Below are positions 43,431 through 54,719 of a stretch of 64,000 nt of DNA, piece after piece. The DNA is from Sphaerolaimus hirsutus (Eukaryota; Nematoda; Chromadorea; Monhysterida; Sphaerolaimidae): assembly GCA_964036195.1 (NCBI GenBank), contig OZ038460.1:18541504-18605503 (forward strand). The letters are read 5' to 3'. The position numbers and the translations under genes are program-made. Below the pieces are notes generated by a model. The model saw nothing but the letters and a program-made list of their open reading frames with translations. It was not told the DNA's origin and did not search any database. How positions within the stretch are numbered: the stretch's first letter is position 1; the number at the start of each line of letters is the position of its first letter.

Positions 43431-43941
43431 CTAGGGGGGGGGGGGCTGGGGGGGCTGCCCCCCCCCCCAAATCGGCCAGCTATCTATCTATCCCGGAGGC
43501 CGCTCAGCTATCTATCTATCCCGAGGCAAAATTTTTGGCTACTACCCCCAAAGACCCCCCCCCCAAATCGCTCAGCTATCTATCTATCTGGAGTGGTTTT
43601 TGAGAAATTTTGCCCCAATTTTCGCTCAAAATCACCAATTTTCGCACCTTTTTTAGTTTTTCACCTTCAAAATCATGCTTTCGGCTATATACATGGTTAT
43701 ATACTATTTTTAGCCATTTTATACCTACTTTTGGCTACTTTTAACTGATTCTTAGCGATTTTTTCCCCTTTCTGCCTGCTTAACCTTGAAAAATCCTATA
43801 TATTGTGCCCCCGCCAGCCCCCCCCCCAAGCCCCCCCCCCCCCAGCCCCCCCCAGAAAATTTTTTCAGCTATCTATCCCTCCGGAGGAGCGATTTGCTAT
43901 CTATCCAGCCCCCGCGAGGGCCAAAATCCTGGAGACCCCTG
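43431..43941 (+). mobile_element. hAT-type element, CAGGGGTCTC family
   Basis: The 8-bp duplication is ACTTATTC (43423-43430 and 43942-43949). The ends CAGGGGTCTCC and GGAGACCCCTG are perfect complements. Confidence 0.93.
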
Positions 43942-44399
43942 ACTTATTCTCAAAATCGCTGTGTGGAGTGCCAATAATCGTCATGCTGAAATATAAATAT
44001 ATTTACTACCACAATTTTCTATCGTCTGTTTCTTTCACTGCGTTAATTATTTTTTTATTTTGGACGTATTTATGATTATGTTTATTGTGATAAAAAGGAC
44101 TCCTTGCGCGAATAGCTACCGGTATGGAAAATCACTGGAAATTCATTAAACGGTGCTATGAAGCCAGCCGATATGATAATCAAGAACTTATTACATGGAA
44201 ATCTGCTTAGGTCAAAACAGTAGACACATAGCACTTTATTATCTGACATTTGGCAAACTGCCAATTCAACAGAAACGATCGAAAATCTAAAAAAAATGAA
44301 ACGGACCCGCTGACATTTGGCAAACTGCCAATTCAACAGAAACGATCGAAAAAAAATAAAATAAAACGGACCAAAGGGTGAAGAGTTAAGCCGCTTAAA

Positions 44400-45849
44400 T
44401 TCCAAACAGCATGACCAATTAGCAATTTAAAGAGCTAATGGTGCGATGTAAATTGCACTCCGAATCTCATTATGTTTACACCAGCGACATTCAACAGAAA
44501 GCGTCTGGACTGGATGGGCTCATGCAAAAGATAGCACAGTCAAGATTTTCCATTTTTTATGCGGCATAAAGTTCAGATAAGTGGGACGATATAATTACGT
44601 TGAACCCACCCTAAACGTTTCATATTGATTGATTTCTTCAGGTGAATGTGGAGAGAGTCGATAAAGGCGGAGTTTGCAAACGATCCGTTTCGGCAAAAAC
44701 GCAACCGGTTTTTATTTCACGCTCAATGAATTTACCTTTAAGAAAAAGAAAAAAATCACCCAATATAATACATTCAGCATATTTTCACCGTTGAAAATTG
44801 AAAAAATGTATACACGCTACATGAAACAATGTAATCATGTTTATTCTCACCGGAGTTCTAACCAGTGTATTTACTTTTAATCAATGTAGCTACTTACCTA
44901 TTTATACATTTTTTTAGTCTGCTGTCTTGAACACTCACTTAGCAAACGAATTTATTTTGTATTTTTGGATTAACATTCAGACGGTCTATTTGAAACAGAC
45001 TGTCCCAAGGGTCAAGACATCACTCTCTCTCTAGTGGATAATTTAGTGTGGAATTTATCAAGGGACTTCATTAGACTGCAAAAAGTAATTATGCTATCTA
45101 TTCACAGTAAATACTGAACGTATTTGCCATTACATTGTATTTGGCGCTACATTTTTCTGCCTCATTTTCCATTTTTTTGGCTCAACTTTCTGTTTTCTGT
45201 TTCAGGCACACTGATAAACCTGCATGCAATCATGTGATTTATTCGTTTTCTAGCAAAATTTCTGCACATTTTTTCAATTTTAGATAACTTTTTGCAACTT
45301 TTTCTCTTTCTCGCAAAATTTTTGCAATTTTTGCTGTTAGCATCAAATTTTCATTTTCCATTTCCGTTTTCTGGCAAGTGCAATTTTTCCTATAAACCTG
45401 CATGCAGGTGTTTCAATCATGTGATTTTTTTTCTAGCAACGTTTCTGCACATTTTTTCAATTTTAGAAAACGTTGCAACTTTTCCTCTTTCTGGCAAATT
45501 TTTGCTGTTAGCATGCACATTTTCATTTTCCATTTCCGTTTTCTGGCAAGTGCAATTTTTTCCGATTTCTGTCAAATATTTTTTTTGATAAAGGTATCAG
45601 AGAACTTCAGGTGTCAGAACAAATTAGTGTAAAAATGATAATAATCCCCATGTAAAAGTTTAAATACCTCTCCCATTAACAAAAATAAAAAATCATTTTT
45701 TTGAACAATGTTTCAGGTATCTTTTTTAAATACCTAAATACATTATGTTATTAGGTATATATGATGTGTATACATACATGCTTGATTTTATAAAGTAAGT
45801 TCCAGTCAAGTGAAAATGTAGATTTAGTGGAATTGGAGAAAAATACATA
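44400..45849. other. Intergenic: no gene recognised
   Basis: AT-rich. A short T-rich repeat with TCTGGCAA and AGCAAAATTT(C/T)TGCA motifs recurs at 45240-45590 (two or three diverged copies; similar words occur near 23400-23560). No exon is supported. Confidence 0.45.
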
Positions 45850-46411
45850 CAGGGTGTGGCAATTTAGACGTACGCTCTAGATCTCGAAAAACTTGGGTCA
45901 CTGGGTGGTCAGATTAACGTCAAATTTTAGGTTAACATTAACAACTAAATAGGAAAGGATCCCTGAAAATATGGCTACGATAGCTCCACTAGTCCACAAG
46001 TTATTCACGCAAACGCGTAATTGTCACTTTACAACCACCTCGTAATAGGATTCAAATTGAATTGACTTTTCGGGACCGGAATTGGGATCGGAATTGTTTT
46101 TTGTTTTTGCTGTTGTTTTTTCGCAGCGGCGTGCCTCAAGCCCTCAATGCGTGCAGGCCCGCCACCAATTTGCTATGCCCATAAGGAAATCGGCGGGCAC
46201 TTGCGTAATTGGTCGTAAAGCTAGGTGGCGGAAAAGTGACAATTACGCATTTGCGTGAATAACTTGTGAATGAGTGGAGCTATAGCAGCCATATTGTCAG
46301 GGATTCTTTCCTATTTAGTTGTTAATGTTGACCTAAAATTTGACGTTAATCCGACCACCCAGTGACAAGTTATTCGAAATCTAGTGCGTACGTCTAAATT
46401 GCCGCACCCTG
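45850..46411. mobile_element. Mariner-like MITE, CAGGGTGTGGCAATTTAGAC ends
   Basis: The inverted arms are about 180 bp (CAGGGTGTGGCAATTTAGAC; CTAAATTGCCGCACCCTG), flanked by TA (45848-45849 and 46412-46413). A central unpaired part holds a GGGACCGGAATTGGG fragment (about 46070-46100). There is no transposase. Confidence 0.88.
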
Positions 46412-46917
46412 TATTATTTATATCAATTACCAGGTGTCAATGTCAGCTGGAGAAGCTATCTAATAGTTCAATATCTAAATTTATATCAACCCCCGCAGAT
46501 GTCCAAATCTGCAAGGGCCCTGTATTTGCATCAGAATTGTCAAATGCAGCTACCTATGCTTAAATTCAATGCATGAAAAGTGTTATATAGACAAGATTGC
46601 TACCAATTCACCACAAAAATTATGATATACAGCATCAATATTGTGAAAAACAACTGCAAAATGCATCAAAATGTTTAGAAAAGTCCTTTACACTCCTTCC
46701 CATACTCTACTTGTTCATGTAAAGCATATTGTCTTGTCGGGAAAGTTTTTGCTGTTTCGGGATCCTCTCTCATTGAATCGTCCTGGATTGTGAGGTTTCA
46801 GAAAGCTGGAATTACCATATTTCTCCGTTTAAACCGTCACCCGTGCACAACACCCGGGGCGTTACACAGCTTTATAGCACCCCGGGGTTGGTTGGTTTGG
46901 TTTCAAAAACCTTAGCG

Positions 46918-48662
46918 ACATGACCTTTGACACTTTACTTTACGCTTTACAGGGTTTGGGACTGCCCCCAGCTTATTGTGGTCTACAAATGCAGTTCAAT
47001 TTTTTGTTCAGATCATCTTTTCAGTGTCATTACTCACTATCTCCAAGCCATTCAATATTCATAACGAAAAAGAATGTGCTCATCCAGAATAGAAATACAT
47101 ATTGAGTATGATCTAAATTGAGTACCATATTTACTTAAAATACCCCCAGCTTCAGGGGCCAGTGTCGAACCCTGTAAATTGTCAGGCAAGTGTCAAAAGT
47201 CATGTAAAATGTTGTATTTTCTTGGTTTTCATACTGGTCAATCGACAAGTTTCATGGCATTTTACATGACTTTTGACTAGTGATGTAAAAAGCGCCAGGA
47301 CTTGGGCGCCAAGCGCTTTTCTAACTCCAGCGCCAAGCGCCAATGGCGTCAGACCAAGCGCCAAAAGCGCTTTTTATGGGCATGGCGCCAAGCGCCAATG
47401 GCGCCACAGGAAGATAGCGTCAAGCGCCATGGCGCTTTTACATCACTACTTTCGACACTTTGAGCATGAAATTAAGCATTTTACAGGGCTTATGGGTGGT
47501 ATTTTACCAGTGGGTTTATTTTCCCTGGCTTACTAGACCTGACAGTATTTCGAGGCTTAGGTATTTAGGTTAATTTGGGGGTGGGGAAATTCGAAATGGG
47601 AAATATGTGCTTTTCTTGTCCTCATGCATTTTAAATATGGTTGGACTGAGTAGCCCATTGATGTTAAATCTACCATACCCCGTGTGAATAAAGAACCAAC
47701 AATAACTTTATTTTTTCATCACACTGCTTACATAAAAAACTTATTTACTCGCCTTTCACCATTTGTGAATTTGGTATACTCGGCGGACATCACACTTAGT
47801 ATGGAAACTTACAATAACCCATCTGAATAATGAACCAAAACTTATACAGTTCATACTTATTACCAATCATCATAGTTTTCAGTATGGAATAATTATTTCT
47901 GAAATTTATCACAAGATTTTATTCATTAAATTATGGTAGGATTCTCCGCATACTTTGCGGTCCGCCGGGTACCTATTTATATATTTGAATGCATTTGTTT
48001 TTTTTACTGTGTCAAATGCCCTGTAACATGTCAAATTTCACGTAAAACGACAGGAAAATCGTCAAATACCTAACCGGTTTTTAAAAAGAGCAATAAAAAT
48101 GACATTTTAGAGGACATTTTACATTACTTTCGACACTGTGTGACGTTTTACAAGACATTTTACGGCTTTACTTATCACTTACCACTTTATTTCACTTGTC
48201 CACTTGCAAAATTAGTTGCAGTACCAGCTATTTGAACTACGTATATCTCTATCATAGAAACATGACTTCCAAAGCCACAGCGCTCATCAGATGCTCTGTA
48301 ATCAGACATTGCATTCACTTTCAATTCGTGGCGGAATTCCTTTTTTGTATTCTTGTCTTTCCGCTTTCATGAATGAAGCTCAAATGGGATGGTGGGTCTG
48401 GTGAATTCGAAATGTCGGAGAAATTGCGACGCGTCCTAATTTTTCCGCTGAAAATTCTGTACGTATACCGAGTGGAGCGCATAGTTTGCCCAGAATCCTA
48501 CCATTATTTAATGAATAAAGTCTTGTGATAAATTTCGTAATTTATTATTCCATAGTAAATAAAAACAAATATTCTAATGAAAAACGGTATAATTTTTGGT
48601 TCATTATTCAGATGGGTTATTTTGGGTTTCCATACTAAGTGTGATGTCCGCCGAGTATACAG
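46918..48662. mobile_element. H hairpins, a nested GGCGCC hAT and two TATACTCGGCGGAC elements
   Basis: A half H hairpin lies at 46918-46970. A full one at 47157-47495 is interrupted by a hAT (47278-47448; ends TAGTGATGTAAAAAGCGCC and complement; flanks CTTTTGAC and CTTTCGAC, 7 of 8 matching). An H hairpin lies at 48007-48165. Elements with TATACTCGGCGGACATC ends lie at 47772-47976 and, inverted, at 48455-48662. No gene was seen. Confidence 0.7.
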
Positions 48663-48694
48663 AAATATATACTGATCGTATTTATGATTGTTCA

Positions 48695-49248
48695 GGTGCC
48701 AGTTCCGCAAATTGAGAAGTAAAATGGCAAATGCGAAGTGAATTGAGAAGAAAATTGGCCAAAGCTGAGTGAAATGGCAAGTACCGTATTACCTCCAATA
48801 TAAGGCATCCCTCTAATATAAGGTACCCTCTAATATAAGGTATAACTTTTGGCTCTAAAAATCTGACGAAAACAATATAAGGTATACCTTATATTAGAGG
48901 TAATACAGTAAATTGGCAAAATCAAAGCAAAAAAAAAGAAAGTGATTTCCCTTCGCTTTTGCCAATTTCCTTCTAAATTCACTTCGCATTTGCCAATTTC
49001 CTTCTCAATTCACTTCGCATTGGCCAATTTCCTTCTCAATTCACTTCGCATTTGCCAATTTCCTTCTCAATTCATAACGCATTTGCCAATTTCCTTCTCA
49101 ATTCACTTCGCATTTGCCAATTTCCTTCTCAATTCATAACGCATTTGCCAATATCCTTCTCAATTCACTTCGCATTTGCCAATTTCCTTCTCAATTCACT
49201 TCGCATTTGCCATTTTCTTCTCACTTCTCAATTTGCGGAACTGCCTCC
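48695..49248. mobile_element. GGTGCCAGTTCCGCA element with an internal 31-bp minisatellite
   Basis: The ends are GGTGCCAGTTCCGCAAATTG and CAATTTGCGGAACTGCCTCC. The right half (about 48957-49215) is about nine copies of a 31-bp unit with the words TTGCCAATTTCC and TTCTCAATTCACTTCGCA. The left half has the complementary words GGCAAATGCGAAGTG and is split by a TACCGTATT MITE at 48782-48910. Confidence 0.85.
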
Positions 49249-49978
49249 TGATAGAATGCTACCATATTTTGATTGGTAAATACTACAAATTACACGATTT
49301 TGCCCCAAATACAACGACATTGAAAGATGTAAAATCATGAGAAAATAAAAAAATGTTGGATATTCATATTCATGTTACGGTAGATTTTCGTGTAGAGCGC
49401 GTTTAATAAACTAAATATAGCACAAACCTATTTTTCCAGTGCGTATTTTTAAGGCTGATTTTTGTCTTATCAACTTAGTAGTTAAAACTTTTTGTCGAAA
49501 ACCTGATGTTTTTCAAAGGGGAAATAAAACTTACCGGATGAACAAATTTCAATTTTTCTTCCGGGCTCACTTTCAGTCATTTTACATTTCAGCGAGAGAT
49601 AATTTCTGGATTGATAAGTACTGTATTACAAATTTGAGGTATCTGTATAAAATAATTTCAAATAAATATTACTAAAACAGCACATTTCTGGTGATGCAAA
49701 CCACAGTTGTTAAAAGTACTGAACTTTTTCGAAAGTAAACGTAAACGTATAGTATTTATTTTTTACTCACAGGTGAGTACAGAAAACGCAAAGTATTTAT
49801 CATTTTACTTTTACTCATGAGTAAACGAGAGTAAATTACTTTTGTCCCGGAAAACGTAAAAGTGGATATTTTTGAGAAATTTTGCCACAACTTTCGTTTA
49901 AAATCACAAATTTTCAATTTTTTTTCACCATCAAATTCAATTCACAAGTTAATGTGTCTTGCCTACCTATTTTTATCA

Positions 49979-50408
49979 TACCGTATTTCTTCTAATAGAA
50001 CGGCGCCGTTCTATTTTTTTCGTCGAACTTTTTCATACGATTTTCATTTGAACATAGTATTTTTACTGAGAGATGAGCGACATTTTGATATCAGAATATC
50101 AATCTAAACAAAACCAAATGTGAAAACAACACCTTAATCATAGTTCTGAACACCCTGGATGTTCTCCCCATCAATTTTTCTAAATATATTTGTCTTTTGG
50201 GGCTCTTACAACGTAGTTTCTACGTGCCGTTCTATAGGAGGTGCCGTTCTATTAGAGGCTGCCGTTATATTAGAGGCTGCCGTTATATTCTTTTCGTGGG
50301 TGTAAAAAATTGGCAAAACATGCCGTTCTATTGGGGGTACCGTTCTATTGGAGGTGCCGTTCTATTGGAGGTATGCCGTTCTATTAGAAGAAGAAGAAAT
50401 ACTGTATT
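49979..50408. mobile_element. TACCGTATTTCTTCTAATAG element with CCGTTCTATT repeats
   Basis: The left end is TACCGTATTTCTTCTAATAG. The right end has repeated GCCGTTCTATTAGAGG and GCCGTTCTATTGGAGG words ending in GAAGAAGAAATACTGTA. Confidence 0.7.
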
Positions 50409-50653
50409 TATACTCGGCGAACATGATACTCTGCCATCGCACTGATTTATGTCTCATGTTGGAAGCACGCCAATAATTATAAAATCATGCGCTTTCCGTA
50501 AAAATGTGAAAAAATTCATCGATGTGAATATGTTAATGAATAACATTATAACACGAACAATTTTGTCACCTTTTTGATGAAACTCGCACGCGTTAACCAT
50601 CGTTGGCACACTTCCAGTGGGAACCACGCGTGCAAGGTGTAAAGTAACCGGAG

Positions 50654-50853
50654 NNNNNNNNNNNNNNNNNNNNNNNNNNNNNNNNNNNNNNNNNNNNNNN
50701 NNNNNNNNNNNNNNNNNNNNNNNNNNNNNNNNNNNNNNNNNNNNNNNNNNNNNNNNNNNNNNNNNNNNNNNNNNNNNNNNNNNNNNNNNNNNNNNNNNNN
50801 NNNNNNNNNNNNNNNNNNNNNNNNNNNNNNNNNNNNNNNNNNNNNNNNNNNNN
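50654..50853. other. Assembly gap (200 N) at the satellite edge
   Basis: The run is 200 N and the satellite begins directly after it, so the true array is probably longer. Confidence 0.98.
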
Positions 50854-53800
50854 TCTCCTTACTTCCGCCTCACATGTGATACGATCGACCCTGGATTTCT
50901 GCAAACCGCATGTTTGAAATCTTAGGTATAAAAATCCTAACGCGAGCCCTCTGGGGAGGCTGTGGATTCTGAAAGAGGATGTTCTCAGCTTCGCAACGGT
51001 ATCAAATATAGCCGTTACGTCTTCTTAGTTCCGGCCTCAAATGCGATACGATCAACCTGGATTTCTGCAAACCGCATGTTTTGAAATTCTTAGGTATAAA
51101 ATTCGTGACGGTGAACCTTCTGGAGAGTGGTACTATCTGAAAGAGAATTATCTCAGCTTTCCAATGGTATGAATCACAGCATTTAGTTTTTCCTGGTTCC
51201 AGCCTCACATGCAATACAATCAACCCTTGATTGGGGCGCATTCCACGTTTTCAAATCTTATGTATAAAATCGTGATGGTGAACCTTCTGGAGAGTAGTAG
51301 ATTCTGAAAGAGAATTTTCTAAGCTTTCCAATGGTATAGACCACAGCATTTAGTTTTTCCTGGTTCCGGCCCACATGCGATACAATCAAACCTAGATTAG
51401 GGCGCACAGAATGTTTTGAAATCTTAGGTATAAAAATCCTAACGCGAGCTCTGGGGAGGCTGTGAATTCTGAAAGAGATGTTCTCAGCTTCGCAACGGTA
51501 TCAAATATAGCCGTTACGTCTCCTTAGTTCCGGCCTCACATGCGATACGATTGACCCTGATTTCTGCACAAAGCATGTTTTGAAATCTTAGGTATAAAAT
51601 CGTGACGGTGAACCTTCTGGAGAGTGGCAGTTTCTGAAAGAGAATTTTCTAAGCTTTCCAATGGTATAGACCACAGCATTTATTTTTTCCTGGTTCCGGC
51701 CCACATGCAATACAATCAACCCTAGATTAGGGCGCACATCACATTTTGAAATCTTAGATATAAAAATGCTAACGCGAGCCTCTGAGGAGGCTGTGGATTC
51801 TGAAAGAGGAGGTTCTCAGCTTCACAACGGTATCAAATATAGTCGTTACGTCTCCTTAGTTCCGGCCTCACATGCGATACGATCGACCCTGGATTTCTGC
51901 AAACCGCATGTTTTGAAATCTTAGGTATAAAATCGTGACAGTGAACCTTCTGGAAAGTGGTACTATCTGAAAGAGAATTATCTCAGCTTTCCAATGGTAT
52001 GAATCACAGCATTTAGTTTTTCCTGGTTCCGGCCTCACATGCAATACAATCAACCCTTTATTGGGGCGCATTCCACGTTTTCAAATCTTATGTATAAAAT
52101 CGTGACGGTGAACCTTCTGGAGAGTGGCAGTTTCTGAAAGAGAATTGTCTAAGCTTTCCAATGGTATAGACCACAGCATTTAGTTTTTCCTGGTTCCGGC
52201 CCCACATGCAATACAATCAAACCTAGATTAGTGTGCACATCACGTTTTGAAATCTTAGGTATAAAAATCCTAACGCGAGCCTCTGGGGAGGCTGTGAATT
52301 CTGAAAGAGGATGTTCTCAGCTTCGCAACGGTATCAAATAACGCCGTTACGTCTCCTTAGTTCCGGCCTCACATGCGATACAATTGACCCTGGATTTCTG
52401 CACAAAGCATGTTTTGAAATCTTAGGTATAAAATCGTGACGGTGAACCTTCTGGAGAGTGGTACTATCTGAAAGAGAATTATCTCAGCTTTCCAATGGTA
52501 TGAATCACAGCATTTAGTTTTTCCTGGTTCCGGCCTCACATGCAATACAATCAACCCTTTATTGGGGCGCATTCCACGTTTTCAAATCTTATGTATAAAA
52601 TCGTGACGGTGAACCTTCTGGAGAGTGGCAGTTTCTGAAAGAGAATTGTCTAAGCTTTCCAATGGTATAGACCACAGCATTTAGTTTTTCCTGGTTCCGG
52701 CCCCACATGCAATACAATCAACCCTAGATTAGGGCGCACATCACATTTTGAAATCTTAGATATAAAAATGCTAACGCGAGCCTCTGAGGAGGCTGTGGAT
52801 TCTGAAAGAGGAGGTTCTCAGCTTCACAACGGTATCAAATATAGTCGTTACGTCTCCTTAGTTCCGGCCTCACATGCGATACGATCGACCCTGGATTTCT
52901 GCAAACCGCATGTTTTGAAATCTTAGGTATAAAATCGTGACAGTGAACCTTCTGGAGAGTGGTACTATCTGAAAGAGAATTATCTCAGCTTTCCAATGGT
53001 ATGAATCACAGCATTTAGTTTTTCCTGGTTCCGGCCTCACATGCAATACAATCAACCCTTGATTGGGGCGCATTCCACGTTTTCAAATCTTATGTATAAA
53101 ATCGTGACGGTGAACCTTCTGGAGAGTGGCAGTTTCTGAAAGAGAATTTTCTAAGCTTTCCAATGGTATAGACCACAGCATTTAGTTTTTCCTGGTTCCG
53201 GCCCCACATGCAATACAATCAACCCTAGATTAGGGCGCACATCACATTTTGAAATCTTAGATATAAAAATGCTAACGCGAGCCTCTGAGGAGGCTGTGGA
53301 TTCTGAAAGAGGAGGTTCTCAGCTTCACAACGGTATCAAATATAGTCGTTACGTCTCCTTAGTTCCGGCCTCACATGCGATACGATTGACCCTGGATTTC
53401 TGCAAACCGCATGTTTTGAAATCTTAGGTATAAAATCGTGACAGTGAACCTTCTGGAGAGTGGTACTATCTGAAAGAGAATTATCTCAGCTTTCCAATGG
53501 TATGAATCACAGCATTTAGTTTTTCCTGGTTCCGGCCTCACATGCAATACAATCAACCCTTTATTGGGGCGCATTCCACGTTTTCAAATCTTATGTATAA
53601 AATCGTGACGGTGAACCTTCTGGAGAGTGGCAGTTTCTGAAAGAGAATTGTCTAAGCTTTCCAATGGTATAGACCACAGCATTTAGTTTTTCCTGGTTCC
53701 GGCCCCACATGCGATACAATCAACCCTAGATTAGTGTGCACATCACGTTTTGAAATCTTAGGTATAAAAATGCTAATGCGAGCCTCTGGGGAGGCTGTGG

Positions 53801-54560
53801 ATTCTGATAGAGGATGTTCTCAGCTTCGCAACGGTATCAAATATAGCCGTTACGTCTCCTTAGTTCCAGCCTCACATGCGATGCGATCACCCAAGAGTAG
53901 TGTGCGCAGCACGTTTTGAAATCTTAGGTATAAAAAAAGCTAACGCGAGCCTCTGAGGAGGCTGTGGATTCTGAAAGAGGAGGTTCTCAGCTTCACAACG
54001 GTATCAAATATAGCCGTTACGTCTCCTTAGTTCCGGCCTCACATGCGATGCGATCACCCAAGAGTAGTGTGCGCAGCACGTTTTGAAATCTTAGGGATAA
54101 AAAAGCTAACGCGAGCCTCTGGGGAGGCTGTGGATTCTGAAAGAGGAGGTTCTCAGCTTCGCAACGGTATCAAATATAGCCGTTACGTCTCCTTAGTTCC
54201 GGCCTCACATGCGATGCGATCACCCAAGAGTAGTGTGCGCAGCACGTTTTGAAATCTTAGGTATAAAAAAGCTAACGCGAGCCTCTGAGGAGGCTGTGGA
54301 TTCTGAAAGAGGAGGTTCTCAGCTTCGCAATGGTATCAAATATAGCCATTACGTCTCCTTAGTTCCGGCCTCACATGCGATGCAATCACCCAAGAGTAGT
54401 GTGCGCAGCACGTTTTGAAATCTTAGGTATAAAAATGCTAACGCGAGCCTCTGGGGAGGCTGTGGATTCTGAAAGAGGAGGTTCTCAGCTTCGCAACGGT
54501 ATAAAATATAGCCGTTACGTCTCCTTAGTTTTGGCCTCACATGCGATTTGATTGACCCAG
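50854..54560. repeat. Satellite with 501-bp trimeric higher-order repeat
   Basis: Monomers of about 166-168 bp share the words GGCCTCACATGC and CTGAAAGAG. Three types can be told apart after CTGAAAGAG: A (GATGTTCTCAGCTTCGCAAC), B (AATTATCTCAGCTTTCCAAT) and C (AATTTTCTAAGCTTTCCAAT). The order is ABC A-C ABC ABC ABC ABC, then a run of A monomers from about 53735. The ABC unit is 501 bp: identical minus-strand frames recur at 51868, 52369, 52870 and 53371. A decayed terminal monomer runs to about 54710. A-monomers contain an AGCCTC..GAGGCT mini-palindrome. Confidence 0.95.
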
Positions 54561-54719
54561 ATTAGTTCATGCAGTACATTTTGAAACCTTATGTATAAAC
54601 TTTTGACATTGAACCTACTGGTCAGCAGTGGATAATGAAAGTTCACAATTTCAGCTTTCCAATGGTATAAAATATAGCTATTATGTATTGATAGTTGGGC
54701 ACCAAATAGCAAATTATGT

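Larger units (their letters stand above)
42160..44331. promoter_or_regulatory. Cluster of NFI-like palindromes TTGGC-N5-GCCAA
   Basis: Exact sites are TTGGCACAGTGCCAA (42474-42488), TTGGCACAGCGCCAA (42945-42959) and TTGGCAAACTGCCAA (44250-44264 and 44317-44331). Near-sites CTGGCACAGTGCCAA occur at about 42185 and 42222. The first two lie in a diverged duplicate (about 42438-42515 and 42897-42985). The last two lie in a 67-bp tandem duplicate. The consensus of nuclear factor I is TTGGC(N5)GCCAA. Function is unproven. No gene was recognised between 41988 and 45849 apart from transposons. Confidence 0.4.

Noticed and set aside
48957-49215. CRISPR-like array of 31-bp repeats
   Set aside because: The units are contiguous with no unique spacers, and they lie inside a transposon with inverted ends in a eukaryotic genome.
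51002-54540. Repeated 60-70-codon frames (MRPNQGLIVLHVRPEPGKTK and MRCDHPRVVCAARFEILGIK types) at 501- or 166-bp spacing
   Set aside because: They are open frames of satellite monomers, with no codon bias or homology. Their spacing is the repeat period.
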